Positions 18,157 to 27,600 of a DNA stretch of 64,000 bases are shown here, in pieces (the first letter of the stretch is position 1; every line of letters begins with the position of its first letter). This DNA is from Ruminococcus sp. (GTDB lineage: Bacteria; Bacillota; Clostridia; Oscillospirales; Acutalibacteraceae): the NCBI GenBank assembly GCA_017410265.1, contig JAFQRC010000005.1:248001-312000 (forward strand), in the 5' to 3' direction. The notes below the pieces were generated by a model. It worked only from the letters and a program-made list of their open reading frames with translations, was not told the DNA's origin and did not search any database. A program made the translations under genes and the position numbers.

Positions 18157-19431
18157 ATGATTAAAATCTTAAAATACAGCGAAGTTGAAAGTAACGAGAT
18201 TTTCAGCAGAGCAGAAAGCTCAATGAATGTTGAGGAAATTGTCGCTGATATTATCTATAATGTCAGAAAAAACGGCGACAAAGCGTTGTTTGAGTACTGC
18301 GAAAAGTTTGACAAAGCAAAACTTGATACTTTGCTTGTAAGTGAAGATGAAATTAATGAGGCTGTTTCGTTAGTTGAGCCTAAATTCTTAGAGGTTTTAG
18401 AAAAAGCTGCGAAGAATATTCGTAAATTTCACAAAAAACAAGTCAGAAACAGCTTTATTATTAACGATGAAAACGGTATAGTTATCGGTCAAAAAGTCAT
18501 TCCAGTTGACAGAGCAGGTCTTTATGTACCGGGTGGCACAGCTGCTTATCCGTCAACCGTACTAATGGATTCTATCCCTGCTAAAATCGCAGGTTGTAAA
18601 GAAGTTGTTATGGTTACTCCGCCTAATAAAGAAGGAAAGGTTAATCCTGTTATTCTCGCTGCTGCAAAGGTAGCAGGTGTTGATAAAATCTTCAAGGTCG
18701 GTGGAGCTCAGGCTGTTACAGCATTAGCTTACGGTACAGAAAGTGTACCGAAGGTTGACAAAATTGTCGGACCGGGTAATGCTTTTGTAGCTGAAGCTAA
18801 AAAACAAGTTTTCGGTCAGGTTTCGATTGATATGATTGCGGGACCGAGTGAAATCCTTATTGTCTCTGATGGTAAAACAAATCCAAAACACGCTGCTGCA
18901 GATTTGCTATCTCAGGCAGAACATGATAAAATGGCTAGTGCTGTGCTTGTTACAGATTCTATGGATTTAGCACTTAATGTTCAAAAAGAACTCGAAGTGC
19001 AGATTCCACAGCTTTTAAGAGCAGAAATTGCCAGAGAGTCAATTGACAATAACGGTAAAATTATCGTAGCTGACGATTTATCACAAGCTATAGAGATTTC
19101 AAACGAAATCGCTCCTGAGCACTTAGAGCTTTGTGTTGATAATCCTTTTGATTATCTTGACAGCATCCGTCACGCCGGTTCAATTTTCATGGGCAGAAAC
19201 TGTCCAGAGGCTCTCGGCGATTACTTTGCTGGACCTAACCACACTCTCCCAACCTCAGGAACAGCAAAGTTTTCAAGCCCGCTGTCTGTAGATGATTTTG
19301 TAAAGAAAACACAGTATACATACTACACTAAAGATGCGCTCAAAAAGGTTGCTGAAGATGTTGCTTTCTTTGCTACAAAGGAAGGTTTGACAGCTCACGC
19401 AAAAAGCGCTGTTATCCGTACGGAGGAATAA
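18157..19431 (+). CDS. hisD: Histidinol dehydrogenase
   Basis: A 424-residue zinc enzyme for the final two oxidations to histidine. It has the VPGGTAAYPSTVLM segment, KIVGPGNAFVAEAKK, the EIAPEHLEL catalytic Glu-His and the GPNHTLPTSGTA metal-binding region. It begins one base after the hisG stop codon. Confidence 0.95.
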   Translation: MIKILKYSEVESNEIFSRAESSMNVEEIVADIIYNVRKNGDKALFEYCEKFDKAKLDTLLVSEDEINEAVSLVEPKFLEVLEKAAKNIRKFHKKQVRNSFIINDENGIVIGQKVIPVDRAGLYVPGGTAAYPSTVLMDSIPAKIAGCKEVVMVTPPNKEGKVNPVILAAAKVAGVDKIFKVGGAQAVTALAYGTESVPKVDKIVGPGNAFVAEAKKQVFGQVSIDMIAGPSEILIVSDGKTNPKHAAADLLSQAEHDKMASAVLVTDSMDLALNVQKELEVQIPQLLRAEIARESIDNNGKIIVADDLSQAIEISNEIAPEHLELCVDNPFDYLDSIRHAGSIFMGRNCPEALGDYFAGPNHTLPTSGTAKFSSPLSVDDFVKKTQYTYYTKDALKKVAEDVAFFATKEGLTAHAKSAVIRTEE

Positions 19432-19433
19432 GA

Positions 19434-20498
19434 TTGAGCCGTTTTTTCTCAGAAAAATATAAGAACCTTGAGCCGTACACCCCCGGTGAACAGCCAAAGG
19501 ATAATCAATACGTAAAACTAAATACGAACGAATCACCATTCCCACCTACTCCAACAGCTGTGCAGTATATTGCTCAAGCATCAAAAAGTCTGCAACTTTA
19601 TTCTGACCCAGAGTGCAGAGAGCTTGTTGAAATCGCTTCAAAAAGATTCGGTGTTAATAAAGATGAAATCATCTTCACAAATGGTTCTGACGAGGTATTA
19701 AACTTTGCATTCATGGCATTTTGTGATAAGAACACACCGGCTATTTTCCCTGATATAACATACGGTTTTTATAGCGTTTTCGCACAAATCAATAACATTC
19801 CTTACAGAGAAATTGAGCTTAATGAAGATTTCACTATTTGCGTTGATGACTATAAAAATGTTAAAGGAACTGTATTTATTGCAAATCCAAATGCTCCAAC
19901 AGGTATTGCTCTTACTATAAAAGAAATCGAAGAGATTGTTAGAAGCAATCCTGATAACATCGTTGTTATCGACGAAGCGTATGTCGACTTTGGTGCTGAA
20001 AGTGTCGTACAGCTTACTAAAAAGTACGATAATCTTCTTGTTACACAAACTTTTTCAAAGTCACGCTCATTAGCAGGTGGTAGACTTGGTTTTGGTATTG
20101 GTAACAAAGCACTAATTCAGGATTTGAACACTATCAAGTATTCAACAAATCCGTATAATGTTAACTCGCTGACTATGGCGGCAGGTATAGGCACATTGAT
20201 TGATGATTCTTACTCAATGGAGAATTGTCAGAAAATTATTGAAACCCGTGAAATGACGGCTTTAAAACTCAAAGAACTAGGATTTACTATGACAGATTCG
20301 AGTGCGAATTTTATTTTTGCTAAACACGATGTAGTAAATGGCAAAGATATTTACTTAAAACTCAAAGAAAAAGGCGTTTTAGTTCGTCATTTTGATAAAG
20401 AAAAGCTCAGAGATTACAACAGAATCACAGTGGGTAGCGATTACCAGATGCAGATACTAATCGATAAACTAAAGGAAGTATTGGAGGAGTTACAATGA
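19434..20498 (+). CDS. hisC: Histidinol-phosphate aminotransferase
   Basis: A 354-residue fold-type I aminotransferase. The PLP Lys is in TFSKSRSLAGGRLG, the NPNAPTG motif binds PLP/substrate, and FTNGSDEVLN precedes it. The start is a TTG at 19434, seven bases after a GGAGG site; no ATG fits as well. Its end overlaps hisB by four bases (ATGA). Confidence 0.94.
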   Translation: MSRFFSEKYKNLEPYTPGEQPKDNQYVKLNTNESPFPPTPTAVQYIAQASKSLQLYSDPECRELVEIASKRFGVNKDEIIFTNGSDEVLNFAFMAFCDKNTPAIFPDITYGFYSVFAQINNIPYREIELNEDFTICVDDYKNVKGTVFIANPNAPTGIALTIKEIEEIVRSNPDNIVVIDEAYVDFGAESVVQLTKKYDNLLVTQTFSKSRSLAGGRLGFGIGNKALIQDLNTIKYSTNPYNVNSLTMAAGIGTLIDDSYSMENCQKIIETREMTALKLKELGFTMTDSSANFIFAKHDVVNGKDIYLKLKEKGVLVRHFDKEKLRDYNRITVGSDYQMQILIDKLKEVLEELQ

Positions 20499-21082
20499 GA
20501 ACTTCAACTATAAACAGAAAAACTGCCGAAACTGATATTAAACTCACCGTAAACCTTGATGGTAGTGGTGAAAGTAACATCGATTCAGGTTGCGGTTTTC
20601 TAGACCATATGCTGACCTTGTTTGCTAAGCACGGCAGATTCGACCTTGACCTGAAATGCATCGGTGACACCGATGTTGACGACCATCACACTGTTGAAGA
20701 TATCGGTATTTCCTTAGGCCTTGCGTTCAATGAGGCGCTGGGAAATAAAAAAGGTGTGTCGCGTTATGGATATATGATTTTACCTATGGACGAAACTCTG
20801 ATTCTTTCTGCTGTTGATTTTTCAGGAAGAGCGTTTTTAAACTATGATTTAAAAATACCTACTGAAAAGGTAGGTAATTTCGATACTGAACTAGTTGAAG
20901 AATTCTGGCTCGGGTTTATCAGAAACGCTAACTGCACTCTTCATATCAAACAGCTAGATGGCACAAACTCTCACCACATAATCGAGGGTGCATTCAAATC
21001 TGTTGCAAGAAGCATGAAAGAAGCGGTAAAAATCGACGCTAAATTCGCTGATGAAATTTTATCCACAAAAGGTGTTTTATAA
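20495..21082 (+). CDS. hisB: Imidazoleglycerol-phosphate dehydratase
   Basis: A 195-residue manganese-dependent dehydratase, the stand-alone form without a phosphatase domain. Metal-binding repeats are visible as GFLDHML...DDHHTVEDIG and TNSHHIIEGAFKSVAR. Histidinol phosphate is dephosphorylated by the separate PHP protein at the operon end. It overlaps hisC by four bases and shares a base with hisH. Confidence 0.95.
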   Translation: MRTSTINRKTAETDIKLTVNLDGSGESNIDSGCGFLDHMLTLFAKHGRFDLDLKCIGDTDVDDHHTVEDIGISLGLAFNEALGNKKGVSRYGYMILPMDETLILSAVDFSGRAFLNYDLKIPTEKVGNFDTELVEEFWLGFIRNANCTLHIKQLDGTNSHHIIEGAFKSVARSMKEAVKIDAKFADEILSTKGVL

Positions 21083-21711
21083 TGGTTGCAATTGTTGATT
21101 ACGGAGTAGGAAATTTATTTTCACTGAAAAGCTCACTTGCTGCAATAGGCGCTGATGTAACTGTTACATCCAATAAAGATGAGCTTGAGAAAGCTGACCA
21201 GATTATTCTCCCCGGTGTCGGTGCTTTTGAAGATGCTGCTAAAAAGCTGAAAGATTCAGGCTTAGACAAGACAATAAAAGATTTAGTTAATAACGGAAAG
21301 CCTTTGATGGGAATCTGTTTAGGTATGCAGTTGCTTTTTGATAAAAGCTATGAATACGGTGAGCACGAAGGACTCGGACTTATAAAAGGTGTTGTAAAAC
21401 CAATCAAAGATGATGTATCTGTTGAATATAAGATTCCTCACATAGGCTGGAATCCTCTAAAATTTAAAGGTGCGGTTTCCCCTATTTTTAAATATATCAA
21501 TGACAGTGATTGCGTTTATTTTGTACACTCATTTTATGCAAAAGAATGCGATAATTCTGTTATCGCTACAGCTGAATACGGTGCAGAACTCACTGCTGCT
21601 GTAGCTTCTAAAAACATCTTTGGCTGTCAGTTTCACCCTGAAAAGAGTGGGACTGTAGGTCTTAATATTCTCAAAGCCTTTGTAGAAATCAAGGAGGGCG
21701 ACATATGCTGA
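21082..21711 (+). CDS. hisH: Imidazole glycerol phosphate synthase, glutaminase subunit
   Basis: A 209-residue class I glutamine amidotransferase. The nucleophile Cys is in MGICLGMQLLFD and the catalytic His-Glu pair is in FGCQFHPEKSG. It supplies ammonia to HisF. It overlaps the end of hisB and the start of hisA. Confidence 0.95.
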   Translation: MVAIVDYGVGNLFSLKSSLAAIGADVTVTSNKDELEKADQIILPGVGAFEDAAKKLKDSGLDKTIKDLVNNGKPLMGICLGMQLLFDKSYEYGEHEGLGLIKGVVKPIKDDVSVEYKIPHIGWNPLKFKGAVSPIFKYINDSDCVYFVHSFYAKECDNSVIATAEYGAELTAAVASKNIFGCQFHPEKSGTVGLNILKAFVEIKEGDIC

Positions 21712-22418
21712 TTTATCCAGCGATTGATTTATATGATAAAAAAGCAGTTCGACTTTTTAAAGGCGACTATGCACAGATGACTATATATAATGATAATCCT
21801 ATAGAAGTTGCTGAAGACTTCAAAAATTGCGGTGCTACACACATTCACCTTGTTGATTTAGAAGGCGCAAAAGCTGGCACTACACCTAATTTTGATGTTG
21901 TTAAGAATATAAAGGAAAGTACAGGTCTTTTTTGTGAAATCGGTGGTGGTATCCGCAGTATGGATACTATTGATAAGTACATCAGTGCAGGAATTGACAG
22001 AGTAATTCTAGGCACAGCAGCTGTTACAAACGAAGGTTTTGTAGAAGAAGCTGTTAATAAATACGGTGATAAAATCGCTGTTGGTGTCGACATCAAAGAT
22101 GGCTTTGTTGCTATCAAAGGCTGGACAGAAAAGTCAACTTCAGATGCTTTTGATTTCTGTGAAAAAATGCAGAATATCGGCGTAAAAACCATTATTTGCA
22201 CCGATATTTCCAAAGACGGTGCAATGCAAGGCACTAATCATGAATTGTACAGAAATCTCAGCGAAAAATTCAATATCAATATAACTGCATCAGGCGGTGT
22301 ATCAAGTATAAAAGATATAGAAAAACTCAGAGTACTAGATATCTACGGTGCGATTATCGGTAAAGCTTACTATACAGGTGCAATTGACTTAACAAAAGCA
22401 ATCGAGGTGGCGAAATGA
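21705..22418 (+). CDS. hisA: ProFAR isomerase
   Basis: A 237-residue TIM barrel that opens the ribose ring of ProFAR to give PRFAR. Catalytic Asp residues are in PAIDLYDKKAVRLFKGDY near the start and in CTDISKDGAMQG. The half-barrel repeats GGIRS and SGGVSS are visible. It overlaps hisH and hisF by seven and four bases. Confidence 0.95.
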   Translation: MLIYPAIDLYDKKAVRLFKGDYAQMTIYNDNPIEVAEDFKNCGATHIHLVDLEGAKAGTTPNFDVVKNIKESTGLFCEIGGGIRSMDTIDKYISAGIDRVILGTAAVTNEGFVEEAVNKYGDKIAVGVDIKDGFVAIKGWTEKSTSDAFDFCEKMQNIGVKTIICTDISKDGAMQGTNHELYRNLSEKFNINITASGGVSSIKDIEKLRVLDIYGAIIGKAYYTGAIDLTKAIEVAK

Positions 22419-23176
22419 TTACTAAGCGAATTATTCCGTGTCTTGATGTAAAAGACGGCAGAGTTGTGAAGGGAGTTAACTTTCAAGGACTTTCTGATGT
22501 ATCCTCCCCTATCACTCTTGCTAAGTACTATAGCGAATGCGGTGCAGATGAGCTTGTGTTTTATGATATTACAGCTTCATCAGACGGCAGAAAGCTGTTC
22601 ACAGACATCTTATGCGAAACCGCAAAATCAGTTTTTATACCACTTACTGTCGGTGGTGGAATAAACACCGTAGCTGACTTTGACAGAGTGTTAAAATGTG
22701 GAGCCGATAAAGTGTCAGTAAATTCGGGAGCTATCAGAAACCCTGATTTAATCTACGAGGCTGCTAAGCTTTACGGTGACCAGTGTGTTGTCATTTCAGC
22801 TGATGTAAAGAGAGTTGACGGTGTTTTCAGAGTCTTTTCAAAAGGTGGCAGAGAAAATACAGGTATGGAAGCTATCGAGTGGATTAAGCGTTGTGTAGGT
22901 AATGGAGCTGGTGAAGTTGTTTTAAACTCTATAGATACCGACGGCGTTAAGAAAGGTTTTGACCTTGAGATGTTAGATGCAGTATGTAACGCAGTTTCGG
23001 TGCCTGTTATTGCCTCAGGCGGTGCAGGAAAAATCGAGGACTTTATCACGCTGTTCAATACATTACCGAAGGTTGATGCCGGTCTGGCTGCTTCTATCTT
23101 CCACTTTGGAGAGGTCAAAATAACCGATTTGAAAGAAAAAATGGCTAATGCAGGCATTCCTACCCGAATATCATAA
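22415..23176 (+). CDS. hisF: Imidazole glycerol phosphate synthase, cyclase subunit
   Basis: A 253-residue TIM barrel cyclase. Active-site Asp residues are in [15 protein letters not shown] and [14 protein letters not shown], and the phosphate-binding loops are GGGINT and SGGAGK. It uses ammonia from HisH to make IGP and releases AICAR, which feeds the purine pathway encoded in the same window. Confidence 0.95.
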   Translation: MITKRIIPCLDVKDGRVVKGVNFQGLSDVSSPITLAKYYSECGADELVFYDITASSDGRKLFTDILCETAKSVFIPLTVGGGINTVADFDRVLKCGADKVSVNSGAIRNPDLIYEAAKLYGDQCVVISADVKRVDGVFRVFSKGGRENTGMEAIEWIKRCVGNGAGEVVLNSIDTDGVKKGFDLEMLDAVCNAVSVPVIASGGAGKIEDFITLFNTLPKVDAGLAASIFHFGEVKITDLKEKMANAGIPTRIS

Positions 23177-23190
23177 TAAGGAGAATAAAA

Positions 23191-23838
23191 ATGATTGATA
23201 TAGAAAAACTTAAGTTTGACGAAAAAGGGCTTATCCCTGCTATAGTTGTTGATGCAGTTACTAAGAAAGTTCTCACTTTAGCATATATGAACAAAGAAAG
23301 TCTTCAGATTTCGATAGAGAAAGAACTGACCTGTTTTTTCAGCCGTTCAAGGCAGGAACTCTGGCTCAAAGGTGAAACTAGCGGTAACTTCCAGCACATC
23401 GTTTCTATTACAGCTGATTGTGACAATGATGCTTTGGTTGTAATGGTTGAGCCTGACGGTCCAGCGTGTCATTTAGGCACAACCTCCTGTTTTAACAACG
23501 AGGTTTTCCAGAGCAATGAGCGTCACGAGTTTTCTTACAACGGTTTAATGGAGCTTATAAAAGGTAGAAAAACCGATCAAAAAGAAGGTTCATATACAAC
23601 TTACCTGTTTCAAAAGGGTGTTGATAAAATGCTGAAGAAAATCGGTGAAGAATGCACTGAAGTTATTATTGCTGCTAAGGCAGAAGATAGAAAAGAAACA
23701 ATCTACGAAATCGCCGACCTTGCCTATCATGTGATGGTACTGATGATTGAACAGGGAATTTCTCTAGAAGATATTCACAAAGAGCTTGCTTCTCGCCATG
23801 TTATTGACCACAAGGTTAAACAGGAGAAAATGACATAA
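23191..23838 (+). CDS. hisIE: Bifunctional phosphoribosyl-AMP cyclohydrolase / phosphoribosyl-ATP pyrophosphatase
   Basis: A 215-residue fusion. The N-terminal half is HisI, with [16 protein letters not shown] and a zinc-binding [11 protein letters not shown] and CHLGTTSC. The C-terminal half is HisE, with the metal-binding helix [15 protein letters not shown] and [12 protein letters not shown]. It performs steps two and three of the pathway. The start has an AAGGAGAATAAAA site, and its stop codon shares a base with the next ATG. Confidence 0.95.
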   Translation: MIDIEKLKFDEKGLIPAIVVDAVTKKVLTLAYMNKESLQISIEKELTCFFSRSRQELWLKGETSGNFQHIVSITADCDNDALVVMVEPDGPACHLGTTSCFNNEVFQSNERHEFSYNGLMELIKGRKTDQKEGSYTTYLFQKGVDKMLKKIGEECTEVIIAAKAEDRKETIYEIADLAYHVMVLMIEQGISLEDIHKELASRHVIDHKVKQEKMT

Positions 23839-24587
23839 TGCAAAACTTCGATTTACATATCCACTCAACATACAGTGACGGTAAGGATAGTTTAGAGGAT
23901 ATTGTTTTAGCTGCAATTGGTATGGGTCTATCAAAGATTGGTTTTTCTGACCACTCCTATACCCCGTTTGATGAGAGCTACTGCATCAGTATAGAAGACA
24001 TACCACGATATATTGATGAGATTTCTGTGCTAAAAGAAAAGTATAAGGATAAAATCACGATTCTTTCAGGCATTGAGCAGGACTTCTTTTCAACTGAAAA
24101 TACTGACAAGTTTGACTATGTCATCGGTTCTGTTCACTATATCAAAGTTGATGATGGCTTCGTTCCTGTTGATGAAACTAAAGAAATACTGCTCAAAGCT
24201 AGTGAGCAATATTTCCAAGGTGATATATACAAGCTGATCGATAGTTATTATGATACAGTTGCAGATGTAGTTGACAAAACAAATGCTGATATTATCGGTC
24301 ATATTGATTTGATAACAAAGTTCAACGAGAATGGTATTTTATTTAATGAGGGTAATTGCAGATATATTAAAGCTTATCAAAAAGCGTGCGATAAACTCCT
24401 CGCTTCAAATAAAGTGTTCGAAATCAACACCGGAGCGATATCACGTGGATATAAAAAAAGCCCTTACCCTTCGTCTGATATCTATGAATATCTGAAGAGT
24501 AAAGGAGCAAAATTTATCTTATCAAGTGATAGTCACAGCACAGACACAATTTGCTACAATTTTGATAAATATAGTAACTTAGTATAA
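23838..24587 (+). CDS. hisK: Histidinol-phosphatase, PHP family
   Basis: A 249-residue PHP-domain phosphatase. Metal-binding motifs are in order: DLHIHSTYSDG, FSDHS, SGIEQDF, GSVHY, GHIDL and SSDSHS. This is the HisK/HisJ type that replaces the phosphatase half of proteobacterial HisB. It completes the pathway in this operon. The gene ends at a bidirectional terminator. Confidence 0.93.
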   Translation: MQNFDLHIHSTYSDGKDSLEDIVLAAIGMGLSKIGFSDHSYTPFDESYCISIEDIPRYIDEISVLKEKYKDKITILSGIEQDFFSTENTDKFDYVIGSVHYIKVDDGFVPVDETKEILLKASEQYFQGDIYKLIDSYYDTVADVVDKTNADIIGHIDLITKFNENGILFNEGNCRYIKAYQKACDKLLASNKVFEINTGAISRGYKKSPYPSSDIYEYLKSKGAKFILSSDSHSTDTICYNFDKYSNLV

Positions 24588-24617
24588 AAGCGACAAGGAA
24601 ATTTCCTTGTCGCTTTT
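24586..24617. terminator. Bidirectional intrinsic terminator (his operon / amylase)
   Basis: A perfect 32-base palindrome built on AAAAGCGACAAGGAAA and its complement. It gives a T tract on either strand and sits between the convergent hisK and amylase genes. Confidence 0.93.
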
Positions 24618-24632
24618 AATTATGCGTAAGAC

Positions 24633-27600
24633 TTAATCTGTATGATACTTTTCTCCACCCTTTGGTGTTAAGTATCCGACATTACCTGTTGAGTCTAGCG
24701 CGTTTAAGCCGAAGCTATAGTTCTGATAATTCTTAAGATCAAGTGTAACAGTATTTGCTGTTGTGCTTGTAACCACAGTTTCTTTTCCGTTTTCATCGAA
24801 GTATGAAACCCACACTTTTGTTGCTCCTGTGTCACTAGGCCAAGAAAGTGTCACTGTGTCTTCGTCAACAGGAGTGAAGGTGATGAAGTTGCTGTCTGAG
24901 TAGAGCATTCTTGCACCAGCACCTATGTAGTTGACGGTTCCCTGACTGCCTGTTTCTTCGTCATTGTACAGTGCAACTACTGAGAAGAAGTAGTACTTAG
25001 AAGGTTCTCTCCACTTGAATGTATAGGTTGTATCAGTTGTTTCTGCCCATGTTGTCCACTTTGACAGGTCAGATGTGCTCTTTGTGGTAGTTGAGTAGAT
25101 TACCCAGTATTTCACTGCGTTTTCAAACGCAGGCCAACTGATAGTAGCCGTTGTTGAAGTCACACCTGTCACAACGGTTGTAATTACATCGCCCGTAGTT
25201 GTTGTTACCGCGATGTCAGGACAAGCATCTTTTTCACCCAATGCTAACAAGCCGTTTGAAAGTATCGCTGGTACAACCTTGAAGTAGTAGGTTGTTTCAG
25301 CCTGAAGATGCTTTACTGTGTAGCTGAGCTCTGTAGTTGCGTCGTATACATAGAAAGGACCGTTTTCTTCAAACGCTTTGTAAATCCAATATTTCTGTGC
25401 GCCTTCTACTGCTTCCCAACTAAGCTCTGCAGAGGTTGTAGACGGAGTAGCTTTGAGTGTATCTACTACAACAGGCTCGAGGGTTGTGAATTCTACTACA
25501 TCAGCTTTTGATAAACTCATAGTTGAGCCGTCCGATAAAGTTGCTACGACCTTAACCTGATATGTTGTACTACCTAAAAGACTGCCGACAGTTACCTTAG
25601 TGGCTGTATTTGAAGTGTAAACACCCCAGGAATTAGCACTTTCGTTATATTTATAAACCCAGTATTTTGTCGCACCGTCCACTGCGTCCCAGGTAAGAAC
25701 TGCGTTTGATGCCGCAGGAGTTGCTATAATGTTTTCAACCTTAGTTGGAGCCACGGTTACTTCTTCGGTTGGAGCCTCTGTTTCTTCAACTGTCTTAGGA
25801 ATAACTGTAAAGTAGTAATATGACCAAGATGAATTACCTTCAGGTCGGAAATATAATGTACAGTTGCCAGCCTTTGACGAACCGATAGAATAGTTTTCAC
25901 CTGAGCTGTTGTACCATCTTGTGTAGTCTGTACCATCGAATTTTACAACCTTGATTTCATCACCATTTTTAAAGGTGTAGTCAAGCATATATTCGCCAGA
26001 ATTACCGGGATTTTCACTCAGTTTTCTGTCTTCGGACAACGAAGAGACTCCCCAGCAATCCTTACCGTTCAATGTACCTACGAGATAATATCCTGAAGAC
26101 AAGCCTGAAGTTGTAGGTGCATCTGTATTGACAGCGGTAGGAGCTTCGGTTTCAATCTGAGTTGGAGTCTCAGTTGCTTCTTCAGTAGGTAAAGGTTCTA
26201 CTTCCTTTGCCTCATAATCAACAGAAATCTTCAGTGTTTCAGTATTCAAAGTGAATGTATAAGAACCACCTGAAGCGTTCAATGTACAACTTTCCGAATC
26301 GTTTTTGCACATTCTCCAGCCATTGCCCGCTGTTGTATCCTGGATAGTGCCAGGATTGCCAAACCAATCATCATTTTTTAACATCTTAAATGTATAGGTG
26401 CCCGCAGGTAAATCAACCTGTGTGACCGCTTGATTATAATCAGTGTAAACAAACGGATTAGCTGAAGTATCCCAATTATTAAATGTACCAACAAGCTGAG
26501 CGTCAGTTTCTGAACCAATAACCGATTTATCAATGATAGACCATGTACCACTCGAAGTATCCCATCCATCAGCTATCATAAAATAATTGTGGTTGTTGGA
26601 TATACCCATGTCACCTGTCTGGTTCCAGATGTTATCCCAGTTATTTGAAGATGTTGAAGGATTCATTCTAGCGAAAATACATTCAGTCCAGATACCATTT
26701 GGAAGCTTTGCCTCATAAATACCATCGCCGTCAGAATCGCTGAAACTTACCCACGAATTACTTGATCCGTTCCATACATAAACCGCAAATCTGGCATTAT
26801 CAGATTTCCAGTTATCAGACGGTTTGAAATATAGTGTGCCTTGTACACCTGTATTATAACCATAGAAGTATCCATCTTTATAGATTGATGTATATGCGTT
26901 GAATGAGTGCCCTCCTGAAGACGGAGTCTGGTTGCCGTTGCCATCATTAAATACAACCTTTGAGGTCTCAAATCCATTTGGTACATCTATATAGTACAAT
27001 CCCAGAGAACTGTCATAAGCCATTTCAGTACCCGGCCAGCTCTTGACTTTATCTCCATCAGAATTATAAATATATGCGTAAACCTGACTCCAGTTTTTGC
27101 TCGAATTATTAAAATACATCTTGAGGTCAGTGTCTGGATGGAGCTTTTTATATGTATTGACGACAGAGTCAGTTGTAGTACCACCACTGGCTGTAACAAC
27201 CATATCTACACTCTCTCCATATTCAACACCACAACCTACGGACACAACATCACCATAAGTATAATTCTGAGAGTATTCATCGCCTATAGTATATGTACCG
27301 CCTGTAGCTTCGTTATACTTCAATGTAACATCAAGAGTATCACCTCTGAAAGCCTGTGAACTCTTATCTACATCAACAGTAGACGGATAGCTATACACTA
27401 CTGCAATACCCGAGCTGCCTATCTCGCCACTGATAGTACCATTAGAAACTGAGAAATGGTTACCAGTGATAGCGTCAGTGTAAATACCATCCCACATCTG
27501 GTGCGCAGGAACAGAAACGGAAGTTGAACCCCCTGTTGCATTTACAAGTACAACACCGGTATTGCCACGTTCGTTATACACGATATTTCCTGATGACGCG